A DNA stretch of 64,000 nucleotides from Longicatena caecimuris (GCF_004341945.1 NZ_SMBP01000002.1:62001-126000); one strand, 5' to 3'. Positions 1 through 9,648 are shown, counted from the first letter of the stretch. The notes: generated by a model from the letters alone, not told the origin. Numbers and translations are program-made.

Positions 1-501
1 TTTAATGATCGAGGTGAACTGATAGGTATTGTTAATGCCAAATCCAGTGGCAACAATATTGAGGGTCTTGGTTTTGCTATTCCGATTGACCGAGCGAAAG
101 ATGTCATTGAAAATCTGATTGAAAATGGGTATGTAAAAGGCCGTGCTTCTTTAGGAGTTACCCTTTCAACCGCAACAAATCCTTATGGTGAAAGCATGTC
201 TGCTGTTTACATCGCTAAAGTGGAAAGTGGTAAAGCCGCAGACAAAGCAGGTTTAGAAGTCGGTGATCAGATTTTAAAGGTAGACGGTAAGAAGGTTAGC
301 GATATTGCGGATGTAAAAACTGCCGTAAATAGTCATAAAGCCGGAGAAACCATGACAATGAATATACTTAGAAATAATGAAACGAAGACCATCAAGGTGA
401 CACTTGGTGAAGCTGACGCATCAACAACCACTTCCAATAATGAAAAATCGCAACAATCCGATCAACAAAATGGGATGGATCCATTTTCCAACTTTAATTA
501 A
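1..501 (+). CDS. HtrA/DegP-family serine protease, C-terminal part (5' end outside window)
   Basis: The frame is open from base 1, so only the last 166 residues are visible. The first 40 residues end the trypsin-like domain (GELIGIVNAKSSG, GLGFAIPID are typical of the last beta strands of HtrA proteases). A PDZ domain follows from about residue 48 (GRASLGV carboxylate loop; SGKAADKAGLEVGDQI). HtrA proteins are usually membrane-anchored and degrade or refold damaged exported proteins. The tail is rich in Ser, Asn and Gln and looks disordered. The catalytic triad lies outside the window. Confidence 0.92.
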   Translation, partial: FNDRGELIGIVNAKSSGNNIEGLGFAIPIDRAKDVIENLIENGYVKGRASLGVTLSTATNPYGESMSAVYIAKVESGKAADKAGLEVGDQILKVDGKKVSDIADVKTAVNSHKAGETMTMNILRNNETKTIKVTLGEADASTTTSNNEKSQQSDQQNGMDPFSNFN

Positions 502-510
502 TCGCTATAT

Positions 511-542
511 AAAAACTGCACATGACGATATGTGCAGTTTTT
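511..542 (+). terminator. Rho-independent terminator after htrA-like gene
   Basis: AAAAACTGCACA pairs with TGTGCAGTTTTT around an 8-nt loop, starting 9 bases after the protease stop. Confidence 0.85.
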
Positions 543-623
543 GATTTTCACTATAAATAAATTACTATATCAGCTTTTTGCTTTGTGTCACAAAACTTAG
601 AATTATAGCATGGGAAGGAATAT

Positions 624-650
624 AAAAAGGCAAACTAATTTGCCTTTTTA
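624..650 (-). terminator. Terminator of the glgP-malQ pair
   Basis: AAAAAGGCAAA and TTTGCCTTTTT flank a short loop. The hairpin is symmetrical, so it can stop transcription from both sides. It lies 65 bases past the malQ stop. Confidence 0.75.
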
Positions 651-714
651 TATATGACGATTCTGAATAAGAAATTTTTCCGTTCCTCATGAAATGATGA
701 TTTAGCATCATTAC

Positions 715-2190
715 TTAATGATCTCTGCCGGTTTCCCTGATCCAATCACCAAGCTTTGGTAACAATTCATAAAAGGTTTTTAAGTTCTTCAGTTTCCATT
801 CCCAATTAGGTGAACCTATTGTCCCCGGTGTATTGATCCTGCCTTCTTTTTTCAATCCCAGAATATCCTGTACTGGTAAGATGACAACTTCTGCTGCACT
901 ATTTAAGCAATAGCGAATAACCAGTTCGTGGAAATTACGGTTTTCATAGCCACAGTTGTGAAAATATCTACGCAGTGCAATTTTACGGTTTTGCGGTAAA
1001 TCTTGATAAAAACCTTCCAGCGTATCATTATCATGAGTGCCAGTATATAAAATCACATGCTCTCTGCGTTTTTTCTTTAATTGCTTTGGAACCAATTCAA
1101 ATTCAGCAACATTCATTCCTAATAAGTGATAATGATCTCGCAGCTTATGCACCTGCTTGCGCAAATCACCCAAATCTTCAGCGACGATTTGAATATCAGG
1201 CATCTGACGATATACTTCATCAAAGAAGTCATAAGCCGGTCCGCTTATCCATTCTCCAACCTGTGCCGTAGGACATTCCACCGGAATCTTCCAATACGTA
1301 TCAAATGCCCGAAAATGATCGATACGGGTGATATCAAAGTTGGCAGCACTCCATGCTAAGCGCTTCATCCAGAAATCATAATGCTGCTTTTTCATCTGTT
1401 TCCAATGATAAATTGGATTTCCCCAACGTTGACCATCCTCACTGAAATAGTCAGGTGGTACTCCGGCGATAAAAGTTGGATAACCATCTGCATCCAATAA
1501 GAATTCTTCTTGACGTTGCCACACATCGGCACTGTCTAAACCGACATAGAATGGCATATCACCCATAATCTTAACACCTTTGGCATTCGCATATTCTTTT
1601 ATGCCTGCCCATTGTTTATAAAAGATAAATTGTAGAAACTCCTCATAACGGATTTCATTTTCAAGGCTTTGTAAAGAGTAGTGGCGATCAATGATCCACT
1701 CCCGTTGCTCCTTAGGCCATTGTTGCCAAGGCTTATCATCATTTTGTTTCTTTAAGGTAATAAAGACCGCATATGGATACAGCCATTCTGATTGTGACGT
1801 AAACAGTTGATACTCTTGTTCAAACTCATGAAAATTTTTTTGAAACGTTTTAAATGCCTTTCTTAAATAAGGCTCTTTGAATTTGCGCACGCCTTCATAA
1901 TCTACACGTTCACTAAATTTATTATAGTTACGAATAGAGCTTTGTTTTAAAAGGCCATAATCAGCTAATGTATCTATACTGATGTATAGCTCATCTCCGG
2001 CAAAGGAAGAATACGGCTGATATGGTGAATTCCCATATCCGACAGGATTCAATGGCAATATCTGCCAAATATGAATATGCTGCTTTGCGATTGCATCAAT
2101 CAAGCGATACGTATGCTTGCCAAAATCACCGATACCCTGATTTGACGGCAGTGAAAAAATCGGTAGTAAGATTCCTGTAGTCCGTTCCAT
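715..2190 (-). CDS. malQ: 4-alpha-glucanotransferase (amylomaltase, GH77)
   Basis: 491 residues, the usual bacterial MalQ length. It transfers alpha-1,4-glucan segments between maltodextrins in the cytoplasm. The GH77 catalytic set is visible: nucleophile Asp291 in RIDHFR, acid/base Glu338 in VAEDLG, and the transition-state Asp in THDNDT (387-389). The N-terminal block ILLPIFSLPSNQGIGDFG is typical. The gene lies 12 bases downstream of glgP on the same strand and is almost certainly co-transcribed. Together they would convert maltodextrin or glycogen to glucose-1-phosphate and glucose. No signal peptide. Confidence 0.96.
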   Translation of the reverse strand: MERTTGILLPIFSLPSNQGIGDFGKHTYRLIDAIAKQHIHIWQILPLNPVGYGNSPYQPYSSFAGDELYISIDTLADYGLLKQSSIRNYNKFSERVDYEGVRKFKEPYLRKAFKTFQKNFHEFEQEYQLFTSQSEWLYPYAVFITLKKQNDDKPWQQWPKEQREWIIDRHYSLQSLENEIRYEEFLQFIFYKQWAGIKEYANAKGVKIMGDMPFYVGLDSADVWQRQEEFLLDADGYPTFIAGVPPDYFSEDGQRWGNPIYHWKQMKKQHYDFWMKRLAWSAANFDITRIDHFRAFDTYWKIPVECPTAQVGEWISGPAYDFFDEVYRQMPDIQIVAEDLGDLRKQVHKLRDHYHLLGMNVAEFELVPKQLKKKRREHVILYTGTHDNDTLEGFYQDLPQNRKIALRRYFHNCGYENRNFHELVIRYCLNSAAEVVILPVQDILGLKKEGRINTPGTIGSPNWEWKLKNLKTFYELLPKLGDWIRETGRDH

Positions 2191-2202
2191 GTGACCCCTC
2201 CT

Positions 2203-4470
2203 CTAAGACAATTTCCAGATATCCCTGTCATACTCTTGAATCGTTCGATCACTAGAGAAGAAACCGCTCATAGCGATATTCATCAGCATTTTTCTGCCCC
2301 AGTCCGTTTGCTTTTCATAATCTTGCAACATCTTTTCTTTACATACTATATACTCTTCTACATCTAACAATGTCATGAACCAGTCCTTATGAATTAATTC
2401 ATGATGCAACCGTGTTAGACTGACCGGATCTCCAACACGTAGCATTTCATCACTGATAAGGAAGTCAACCAACGTTTTTACATGTTCACTTCCTTCATAA
2501 ATATCCTTTGCCACATAATCTTGGTTTGCATAATGAGCGATTACAGTATCGCTATCTTTGCCAAAGGTATAGATATTCTCTTGACCTACCAAGGCCGCTA
2601 TTTCCACATTCGCACCATCATTTGTGCCCAATGTCACAGCGCCATTTAACATGAATTTCATATTACCGGTACCACTGGCTTCTTTCGATGCAAGTGAAAT
2701 CTGTTCAGAAATATCACTGGCTGGGATGATGAATTCAGCTTCACTGACATTATAGTTTTCAATAAAACACAATTGCAGATATGGAGATACCTTTTCATCC
2801 TTTGCGATAAGTTCTTGCAAACATAATAAAGCATGTATGATGTCCTTGGCAATTGTATAGGCGCAGGCTGCTTTCGCTCCGAAAATTATGTTGATCGGAC
2901 GTGGCGGCAGTTCGTTGTCACGAATTTGCAAAAGCTTATGAATAATATATAACGCATTCATTTGCTGACGCTTATATTCATGCAAACGTTTGACCTGTGT
3001 ATCAAAAACAGCATAAGGGTTTAAGGTTATTTGCTGTTTCTTTTTCATATGCGCAATCCATTCCATTTTCTTTTCCTGTTTAATTGCCATAATATCTGCA
3101 ATTACGGTTTCATCATGCGCATACTTTACCAATTCTTTTAATATTTCAGGATGGGAAGATGGATCTTTTTTCAACAAATCACATAAATAATGATGTAGTT
3201 GCGTATTACATCCACTTAGCCAGCGTCGAAAGGTAATACCATTCGTCTTATTGTTAAATTTCGTAGGATATAAGGCATAGAAATCTTTCAATTCGCTTTG
3301 TTTTAATATATCAGTATGAATGGCCGCAACACCATTGACACTTTTACCGATATGAATGTCAATATTGGCCATATGCACATTGCGGTTTGCATCTATAATA
3401 GCAGTACTTGCTTTTTTACTGCGTTCTTTCATCATCACATCCAGTGCTTCTATAATATTCATTAATTGTGGTACAACGTCTTGCAAGTAAGCATAAGGCC
3501 AGGTTTCTAATGCTTCGGCTAAGATCGTGTGATTTGTATATGCACACATACCGGAGACGACTTCAATAGCTTCAGCAAGCAATAGACCTCTCTTTTGCAA
3601 AAGACGAATAAGTTCTAAGATTACCATTGTCGGATGGGTATCATTGATTTGAATGATGACATGTTCATGCAGATGGCGCAGATCCCATTGGTGTTGTAAA
3701 GCTTCTTCTAAAATCATCTGGGCAGCACAGGATACCATAAAGTATTGTTGATAAATCCGTAACTTTCGGCCTGCTTCATCACTGTCATCCGGATATAAGA
3801 ATAACGTTAGATTTTTTTCAATGGCTGTTTTATCAAATTGGATACCATCGTGAACAATTGATTCATCAACACTTTCTACATCAAATAGATGCAAGGTGTT
3901 GCGAGTACCATGCTCACCGATGACTTCCATATCATATAAGATTGGTTTCAGCCAGCCGTTTTTATAGGGAACGCGATAATTGACTTCTTTTTTCGTAAAC
4001 CAGGAAGTTTTACCGATCCAGCGATTTGGTAATTCTACTTGTTTATTGTTTTCAAATTTCTGTTCAAATAATCCAAAATGATAATATAAGCCGATACCGT
4101 CTCCATTGCGCTGTAAGGATGCAATTGAGTCAAGGAAACAAGCAGCCAATCGGCCTAAACCTCCGTTCCCTAAGGATGGTTCCATTTCCTCATCTTGAAT
4201 CTGCGACCATGCAAATCCTTCTTTCTGCACCAATTCTTGCATTTCATCTAATAAACCTAAATTAACTAAATTGCTTGTAAGCATCTTTCCTAACAGAAAT
4301 TCTGCTGAAATATAGTAGAGCTTACGCTCACTTTGGTGTATTGGTGCCGATTGCATCTGCGCTTTTACATAAGCTTGAATCAGCTCATACATTCTGGTTG
4401 CGCTTAAATGGTTATATTTACGTTTTTCCTGTTGGATATGTTGTTGCAGATCCTGCAGTTTCTTTATCAT
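2203..4470 (-). CDS. glgP: Glycogen/maltodextrin phosphorylase (GT35)
   Basis: 755 residues, slightly shorter than the roughly 800 of E. coli MalP/GlgP. The active-site glycine-rich block EPSLGNGGLGRLAACFLDS is near the N-terminus. The pyridoxal-phosphate lysine is Lys605 in GTGNMKFMLNG. It cleaves terminal alpha-1,4 bonds with phosphate to give glucose-1-phosphate. A GGGAGAAG ribosome site lies 6-7 bases before the start. First gene of the glgP-malQ operon. Whether glycogen or imported maltodextrin is the substrate cannot be told, because no synthesis or transport genes are in the window. Confidence 0.95.
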   Translation of the reverse strand: MIKKLQDLQQHIQQEKRKYNHLSATRMYELIQAYVKAQMQSAPIHQSERKLYYISAEFLLGKMLTSNLVNLGLLDEMQELVQKEGFAWSQIQDEEMEPSLGNGGLGRLAACFLDSIASLQRNGDGIGLYYHFGLFEQKFENNKQVELPNRWIGKTSWFTKKEVNYRVPYKNGWLKPILYDMEVIGEHGTRNTLHLFDVESVDESIVHDGIQFDKTAIEKNLTLFLYPDDSDEAGRKLRIYQQYFMVSCAAQMILEEALQHQWDLRHLHEHVIIQINDTHPTMVILELIRLLQKRGLLLAEAIEVVSGMCAYTNHTILAEALETWPYAYLQDVVPQLMNIIEALDVMMKERSKKASTAIIDANRNVHMANIDIHIGKSVNGVAAIHTDILKQSELKDFYALYPTKFNNKTNGITFRRWLSGCNTQLHHYLCDLLKKDPSSHPEILKELVKYAHDETVIADIMAIKQEKKMEWIAHMKKKQQITLNPYAVFDTQVKRLHEYKRQQMNALYIIHKLLQIRDNELPPRPINIIFGAKAACAYTIAKDIIHALLCLQELIAKDEKVSPYLQLCFIENYNVSEAEFIIPASDISEQISLASKEASGTGNMKFMLNGAVTLGTNDGANVEIAALVGQENIYTFGKDSDTVIAHYANQDYVAKDIYEGSEHVKTLVDFLISDEMLRVGDPVSLTRLHHELIHKDWFMTLLDVEEYIVCKEKMLQDYEKQTDWGRKMLMNIAMSGFFSSDRTIQEYDRDIWKLS

Positions 4471-4550
4471 AGCTCTTCTCCCTTCGCATATGTAAGTGTT
4501 ATCATTATTCTTATTTTAACACAAATTTATCTATTTTTGGCTGAGAAATG

Positions 4551-4586
4551 AAAAAAGTACAGATTTTTTCATTCTGTACTTTTTTC
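4551..4586 (-). terminator. Terminator of the ZIP transporter gene
   Basis: AAAAAAGTACAGA pairs with TCTGTACTTTTTT; on the minus strand it ends in a T-run, 14 bases after the gene. Confidence 0.85.
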
Positions 4587-4599
4587 ACCCTATTTATTT

Positions 4600-5400
4600 C
4601 TAACCTAAAGCTACATCCATGACCATCATCAAAAGGAAACCAAACATCACGCCAGCTGTTCCCGCATGGGTATGTTCTCCTAAATGCGCCTGTGGTATTA
4701 GTTCCTCTACTACGACATACAACATGGCACCTGCCGCAAATGATAACAGCCATGGCATGACCAATGTCGCACCCTGCACAATGGCAACGGTCGCAATTCC
4801 TGCTATGGGCTCTACGATACCGCTTAAGGAACCATATAGGAATGCTTTGCCATTTGAACATCCTTCTTTCTTTAAGGGAAGCGAAATAGCCGCGCCTTCC
4901 GGAAAGTTTTGCAGGCCTATGCCAAGAGCTAAGGAAATGGCTGCCGCTAATGTTACCGATGCCCCAGTTTGTAAAGACATGGCAAATGCTAATCCTACTG
5001 CCATGCCCTCTGGTATATTGTGCAATGTTACGGCAAATACCAGCAAGGTTGTTCGCTTTAGTGAAGATGTTGGACCTTCCGGTTTCTCACTGCCTGGATG
5101 CAGATGAGGTAAAGCATGATCTAAGCCAAACAGAAAAATACCACCTAGGATAAAACCTCCAGCTGCCGGAAGCCAAGGAATCATCCCTAATTCTTCTGCT
5201 TGTTCCATAGCAGGGATTAATAAGCTCCAAACACTTGCGGCTATCATGACACCTGCCGCAAACCCAAGAAAAATTGATTGTACATTTGCTTTTATATCTT
5301 TACGAAAGAAAAAAACCATTGCCGCACCCAAAGTTGTCATAAGAAAGGTAAAACCAGTTCCCAGTGCCGCTAACAGATATGGATTTGTAATTTCCATCAT
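4600..5400 (-). CDS. ZIP-family divalent metal transporter (ZupT/GufA-like)
   Basis: 266 residues with about eight hydrophobic segments. The family signatures HNIPEG and QNFPEG, which carry the metal-binding His and Glu in the two central helices, are both intact. A His-rich stretch (HLGEHTHAG) lies near the last helices. ZIP proteins move Zn2+, Fe2+ or Mn2+ into the cytoplasm; the metal cannot be decided here. A GTGAGGTG ribosome site precedes the start and the gene stands alone between two terminators. Confidence 0.93.
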   Translation of the reverse strand: MMEITNPYLLAALGTGFTFLMTTLGAAMVFFFRKDIKANVQSIFLGFAAGVMIAASVWSLLIPAMEQAEELGMIPWLPAAGGFILGGIFLFGLDHALPHLHPGSEKPEGPTSSLKRTTLLVFAVTLHNIPEGMAVGLAFAMSLQTGASVTLAAAISLALGIGLQNFPEGAAISLPLKKEGCSNGKAFLYGSLSGIVEPIAGIATVAIVQGATLVMPWLLSFAAGAMLYVVVEELIPQAHLGEHTHAGTAGVMFGFLLMMVMDVALG

Positions 5401-5527
5401 AACACCTCACTTTATTACATATAGTATAGCGTAAGTAAGCTAAAGATAACATTAAAACGCCCAAAACCTTCCTTTTTCTTACCAAATATGTGTATGTTAT
5501 GATTTTTCATATCTGTTTCCAAGTAAA

Positions 5528-5577
5528 AACCGTAACATCAATAGAAATGATACGGCATTTTCTATACTGTTACGGTT
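5528..5577 (-). terminator. Possible terminator of the PocR-domain gene
   Basis: A perfect 10-base inverted repeat (AACCGTAACA / TGTTACGGTT) with a 30-base loop lies just after the gene stop. There is no clear T-run on the minus strand, so termination is uncertain. Confidence 0.4.
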
Positions 5578-5592
5578 ATATACTTATTTATC

Positions 5593-6099
5593 TTACATTT
5601 CTTTTGCAAATGTGAAATGATAGTTCAAAAGATCCTTTAATAATTGAATAGAGGCATTCATTTCTGACTCATCCATTGTTTTAATAACCTTAAAATTATG
5701 CAACAACATACCTTCATCAAGTTTATATTCACTGCTGAGATAATTTGCCCAGCGATCCGCCTCTTCTTTTTGTTTTTGTGCTAAGATGCCTTCCGATACA
5801 ATCACACAATGATACTCCTTATAATTAACAGGAACCGCCCATTTGATCAAACCAGCATGACAAGAATAAATACATTCTTTATCAATCTGGCGTGCATTTT
5901 CATACGTTTCCTTAGTACATTCTTCACACTTTTCCAATGCCTTGCTTGAAATCTTAAGACATTTACAAAAATAATTTTTCTCTGATGCACTCTGAATCAC
6001 CGTATTATCCTCAACGATATAAGAGCGCAGTCCGGTAATTCTCTGATAATCATCTAGCGCATGTTTTACTATTTGCTTTTCATCCATCATCTTTATCAC
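5593..6099 (-). CDS. Stand-alone PocR-type sensory domain protein
   Basis: 168 residues resembling the PocR ligand-binding/sensor domain, a PAS-like fold normally attached to an output domain. Visible features are a Cys cluster (FCKCLKISSKALEKCEECTKE), YSCHAGLIKWAVPV and a following glycine-containing strand (VSEGILAQ). No HTH, kinase or GGDEF partner is attached. The protein may work as a separate sensory subunit or redox/metal-responsive protein. Start choice is open: the first ATG is kept, but Met4 or Met5 lies at better distance from AAAGGGTG. Confidence 0.75.
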   Translation of the reverse strand: MIKMMDEKQIVKHALDDYQRITGLRSYIVEDNTVIQSASEKNYFCKCLKISSKALEKCEECTKETYENARQIDKECIYSCHAGLIKWAVPVNYKEYHCVIVSEGILAQKQKEEADRWANYLSSEYKLDEGMLLHNFKVIKTMDESEMNASIQLLKDLLNYHFTFAKEM

Positions 6100-6165
6100 C
6101 CTTTATCTTTCCTCTTCGTACTTTCAAATATATCATATTTTCATAAAAATGGCTACCGGATTCCG

Positions 6166-6849
6166 TTATATTGTAAACGTTTCCATATCTTTTCTAATCT
6201 TTTGGATACGCTTTGCATATGCTTTTACTTCATCTCTTTTACATAATTTCTCTACTATATCATATTGATCCCACATATGCATCGGGATGATATGCTTTGC
6301 ATCACTATACTGCATAAAACAGCTGACACCTTTATAAAACCCTTTAATAAGACGTGGATCAACTGGTAAAAATGCCACATCCATCTGGTAACGACTAAGT
6401 TTTTTCATTGCTTTACGATATGCTGTTTCCATTTGTTGAGCCTCTTCTTCACTGTCTTCCTCACCCCAATCCCACCAATTTAAATCTCCAGCATGATAGA
6501 TGATATTTTGTTCACACATCACAAGGAAAGCAACACCTTCATCTGTGGATGCAATCGTTTTTACTTGCAAATCATCCACTTCATATATCTGGTCACAAGC
6601 GCATACCAAAACGTCCTTACGATCCTTACAAGGAACATTATCACTGATCAGATAATGTACATCTGGATGAATTTTGGCTAATGTGAAAATCGCTTCATGG
6701 AAATGATCTTCATGATGATGAGAGACAAAGACATATAGTGGCTTATCTTTCGGTAGTTCACAAAGTGGCGTATTGACCCAATCAAACAATAGCAGATGAT
6801 GTTTTAATTCAATAAGAAAGGCACTGTGATGTAAATACGTAATTTTCAT
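6166..6849 (-). CDS. Metallo-beta-lactamase-fold hydrolase (UlaG-like)
   Basis: 227 residues. The metal-binding motif reads VSHHHEDHFH (HxHxDH), followed by a later His-Asp (YHAGDLNWWDW) and a C-terminal His (IIPMHMWDQ), so a complete dinuclear site is likely. N-terminal YLHHSAFLIEL is typical of the UlaG/YycJ-like branch. The substrate is unknown; the family includes L-ascorbate-6-phosphate lactonase and various phosphodiesterases. Single gene on the minus strand. Confidence 0.85.
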   Translation of the reverse strand: MKITYLHHSAFLIELKHHLLLFDWVNTPLCELPKDKPLYVFVSHHHEDHFHEAIFTLAKIHPDVHYLISDNVPCKDRKDVLVCACDQIYEVDDLQVKTIASTDEGVAFLVMCEQNIIYHAGDLNWWDWGEEDSEEEAQQMETAYRKAMKKLSRYQMDVAFLPVDPRLIKGFYKGVSCFMQYSDAKHIIPMHMWDQYDIVEKLCKRDEVKAYAKRIQKIRKDMETFTI

Positions 6850-6982
6850 GAGTAACTACCTCCGCTTTTCTATATCTTATCTTAAGTTTTAAAAATACAC
6901 AATAAATTCATATTTTCATGCTACTTGCCAAATGCTTTCTGCATAAACTATAATAGCATCATAACAGAAAGGAGTGTTTATT

Positions 6983-7489
6983 ATGAACGCTTTACAAATC
7001 ATAGAGCCAGAAAAACTGCATGGAGATGTCTTTACCATGATTGGCAAAGAGTGGATGCTGGTAACAGCAAAAAAGGATGGACGTGTCAACACCATGACCG
7101 CTTCCTGGGGTGGTATGGGAATTTTATGGAACAAAAAAGTCGCTTATATCTTTATCCGTCCGCAACGCTATACGAAGGAATTTATCGATGGAAGTGAGCG
7201 ATTGACATTATCCTTTTATGATGAAGAATATCGTAAGCAATTAAGTTATTGCGGTACTGTTTCGGGAAAAGATGAAGATAAGATCACAAAAGCCGGTTTC
7301 CATATTGCTCATCATCATGATGTTCCTTACTTTGAAGAAGCGAATACGGTACTGGTATGCCGTAAGCTGTATGCACAAGAATTAAGCGAAGCGTGCTTCT
7401 TGGATAGCTCCTTAATTGAGAAAAACTATCCATTAAAAGACTACCATACGATGTATGTCGTTGAAATTGAAGAAGCCCTAGCACGCTAA
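6983..7489 (+). CDS. Flavin reductase-like (flavoredoxin) domain protein
   Basis: 168 residues from the ATG at 6983, chosen because AAAGGAGTG lies 6-7 bases before it; an in-frame GTG nine bases upstream overlaps the ribosome site. The pattern GRVNTMTASWGGMG with YIFIRPQRYTKEFI is that of small FMN-binding flavin-reductase/flavoredoxin proteins in anaerobes, which pass electrons between flavins or ferredoxin and other acceptors. It stands alone. Confidence 0.85.
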   Translation: MNALQIIEPEKLHGDVFTMIGKEWMLVTAKKDGRVNTMTASWGGMGILWNKKVAYIFIRPQRYTKEFIDGSERLTLSFYDEEYRKQLSYCGTVSGKDEDKITKAGFHIAHHHDVPYFEEANTVLVCRKLYAQELSEACFLDSSLIEKNYPLKDYHTMYVVEIEEALAR

Positions 7490-7504
7490 AAACACAAAAT
7501 AAAA

Positions 7505-7542
7505 GATGGAATGTATTTCTTAAAAAATACACTCCATTTTTT
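7505..7542. terminator. Shared terminator between convergent genes
   Basis: ATGGAATGTATTT and AAATACACTCCAT form a 13-base stem with one imperfect pair, followed by a T-run on the plus strand. It lies between two converging genes. Confidence 0.7.
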
Positions 7543-7775
7543 TACATATGTTCAATAATTTCAACTTCGACTTTCTTCTCACTTGGATAATATTCATAAG
7601 TGATTTTAGCCAGATTGGTATCTCCTAAATTTTTGGTAAGAACACGCGTAATATTATCCGTCAATGTTTTCGTATCATCTTCTGATTCACAGAAATATTC
7701 AATCTTCGTCGTCACAAATTTTCGAGTCGTCACATTTTTAGAGATTTCTTCACTCAAACGAATTGCATTTTTCAT
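7542..7775 (-). CDS. Small conserved-type hypothetical protein (77 aa)
   Basis: 77 soluble residues with no recognised motif; pI appears near neutral, with alternating charged beta-like segments (KKVEVEIIEHM at the end). A strong AAAAGGAG ribosome site lies 9 bases before the ATG, which supports a real gene. No function can be assigned. Confidence 0.7.
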   Translation of the reverse strand: MKNAIRLSEEISKNVTTRKFVTTKIEYFCESEDDTKTLTDNITRVLTKNLGDTNLAKITYEYYPSEKKVEVEIIEHM

Positions 7776-7853
7776 AACATATACTCCTTTTTTTCTATAT
7801 TATATTACCACTAACTTTATGATTTAGGAAGTCCTTTCCCTCGATATTTACGA

Positions 7854-8870
7854 TTATGATGAAACTGTGATGGCCCCGTTATCCTCACTCACATACGTGA
7901 ATGTTTCATCGGAATAATTCATTTTGACATTCTTTAACAGCTTTTTAGGCTCTTTTTCAACATAAAACGAAATTCTTTCTTCATCAGATAACTGTTGATA
8001 TATACCATAACTCAATAAATAATGGCAAATACTTTCTAGTTTGTCATCACTTAAAGCATCATGCACATACAGTTTACTCGTACGAACATTATCTTTCGTA
8101 ATTCGTGTTTCGTATCGATAGGATATTTCCGGTTTATCAATTAGCAGACTGCTTTCCTCTGTTCCATCAAAAGGACATGCCCCCGCTACATCCTGCAGTT
8201 CCATGCCCAATTGTTGTTGCGGAAACACAATCACATGAGTTATCGCCTTATCATTCAAAAAACCGTTGATGACATAATCGCTTGGATTCGTAAGGATGAC
8301 CTTACCTTTTTCAACGCTACAATCAATTTTCGTAACCGGATGATCGTTCACCAATGCATCATTGCTTAATTCTGTATAGGCACTGTCATTATTATAATCT
8401 TCAAACTCATGCGACGATGATGCAAAGACGTTATAAGCAATGAAAGCAATAAGCAATAGGACGAAAATGATGATCCCCATAGCATTTTTCAATATAGTTG
8501 ATGGCCCTTGGCGCTTATCTTCTTTATAAATATGAGCTTGGCGCTGCCGTTTTCCCCTTTCAAACTTCATTCTGGGGTGTTCAAATTTCGGCTTTTCAAA
8601 TTCTGGATGTTTAAATTCTTTATACTCATAGTTTGGATGCTGTGCTTGCCGCTCATAGGAAGCCGCATTTTCAATTGTCTTTTTTTCTTTTTCCTTCTGC
8701 TCATTTCTATATTGACGTTCTTCATTTGATGCTATATCATCCTCTACGATATAAAGGTTCTTTTCATGATAACGTTCACTGATTGGCTTTGTGTGTCTGC
8801 CGCAGATCTCACAAACCGCATCATTTGTCTTTGCTCCGCAGCTTGGACAATAGCGTTGTTTCTTTTCCAT
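7854..8870 (-). CDS. Zinc-ribbon membrane protein with extracytoplasmic domain
   Basis: 338 residues from the ATG at 8870, preceded by AAGGGG at 8 bases; an ATG 24 bases upstream lacks a site. An N-terminal double CxxC zinc ribbon (CPSCGAK ... CEICGRH) is followed by a charged linker with repeated 'HPxFExPKF' elements. A single membrane segment near residue 150 (IIIFVLLLIAFIAYNVF) and a roughly 170-residue outer domain come next. This zinc-ribbon/TM/outer-domain layout recurs in Bacillota proteins of unknown function. Single gene. Confidence 0.8.
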   Translation of the reverse strand: MEKKQRYCPSCGAKTNDAVCEICGRHTKPISERYHEKNLYIVEDDIASNEERQYRNEQKEKEKKTIENAASYERQAQHPNYEYKEFKHPEFEKPKFEHPRMKFERGKRQRQAHIYKEDKRQGPSTILKNAMGIIIFVLLLIAFIAYNVFASSSHEFEDYNNDSAYTELSNDALVNDHPVTKIDCSVEKGKVILTNPSDYVINGFLNDKAITHVIVFPQQQLGMELQDVAGACPFDGTEESSLLIDKPEISYRYETRITKDNVRTSKLYVHDALSDDKLESICHYLLSYGIYQQLSDEERISFYVEKEPKKLLKNVKMNYSDETFTYVSEDNGAITVSS

Positions 8871-8981
8871 ATCATTACCCCTTAAGTACACCACTTACGG
8901 TATATCCCTTTTTATTATTATACTATAATTTCTGATATTTTTTACAATTGATATTGATAGTTTGAAAAAATTTATGAATTA

Positions 8982-9011
8982 GTGAAAAAAAGAACATAAA
9001 AGAGGTATAAT
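8982..9011 (+). promoter_or_regulatory. Probable promoter of the 187-aa gene
   Basis: A perfect TATAAT at 9006-9011 lies 31 bases before the start codon, with a GTGAAA-type -35 about 17 bases upstream. Confidence 0.5.
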
Positions 9012-9041
9012 GGTATAGAGAATAAAACAGGAGGAACTCTT

Positions 9042-9605
9042 ATGAAACAAGTTATGTATGGAATTGAGATCGCTGATGTGAATGATTTTGGCGGATGGGT
9101 AGGTTATGAACCTGTAAAGGAAGAGATGGCAACCGTTTTAAATCATCACATGTATCTGTTTTTCCAAAACGAATATCATATCCGTCAATTTGCGGAAGGA
9201 CGTAAATTTGTCATTAATGTAAAAGACGATTCTTTTGGTAAAGTTGTGGATAATGCGCGTATCATTAAGGCTATTGTAGAATATGGAACACCATTAAGCA
9301 TGAATGGTTATGAAATAAGTGCTCCAGCGTATGCACGCAATATCGTAAAACCATTAAGCCGTGCTACCCACTTCATTCCTGAGAAAGATATTTATAGCTT
9401 TGCGGATGAACATTATAAAACGATGAAGACAGACTTTAACTATATCACTGATTTAATGCGCCGCACTTCTATTGAAGAAGTAGATGTATTGCTAGGCAGT
9501 ATCTCTTTTGTAAATAAGAATTTATTGTATCATTATCCACATTACTTTATTGTTGGTGACAGCCAGATCAAAGTATTAGATGATGATTACCAAATTGCTG
9601 AGTAA
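9042..9605 (+). CDS. Hypothetical protein (187 aa)
   Basis: Soluble protein without signal peptide or membrane segment. I do not recognise the family. It has a good ribosome site (CAGGAGG, 8 bases) and its own promoter and terminator, so it is a real single-gene unit. It is mixed alpha/beta by composition, with several aromatic-rich strands (LNHHMYLFFQNEYHIRQF). Confidence 0.75.
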   Translation: MKQVMYGIEIADVNDFGGWVGYEPVKEEMATVLNHHMYLFFQNEYHIRQFAEGRKFVINVKDDSFGKVVDNARIIKAIVEYGTPLSMNGYEISAPAYARNIVKPLSRATHFIPEKDIYSFADEHYKTMKTDFNYITDLMRRTSIEEVDVLLGSISFVNKNLLYHYPHYFIVGDSQIKVLDDDYQIAE

Positions 9606-9610
9606 ATGAT

Positions 9611-9633
9611 AAAAAGCCGATTACGGCTTTTTT
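9611..9633. terminator. Bidirectional terminator
   Basis: AAAAAGCCG and CGGCTTTTTT around a 4-base loop; usable by the 187-aa gene on the plus strand and by the 25-aa ORF on the minus strand. Confidence 0.85.
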
Positions 9634-9648
9634 CATAATTGTATAGGC

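Noticed and set aside
4619-5107. 162-codon frame on the plus strand opposite the ZIP transporter
   Set aside because: No ribosome site, and the minus-strand frame has clear family motifs; shadow frame.
5528-5577. Riboswitch before the ZIP gene
   Set aside because: The inverted repeat lies at the 3' side of the PocR-domain gene and is better explained as its 3' end structure.
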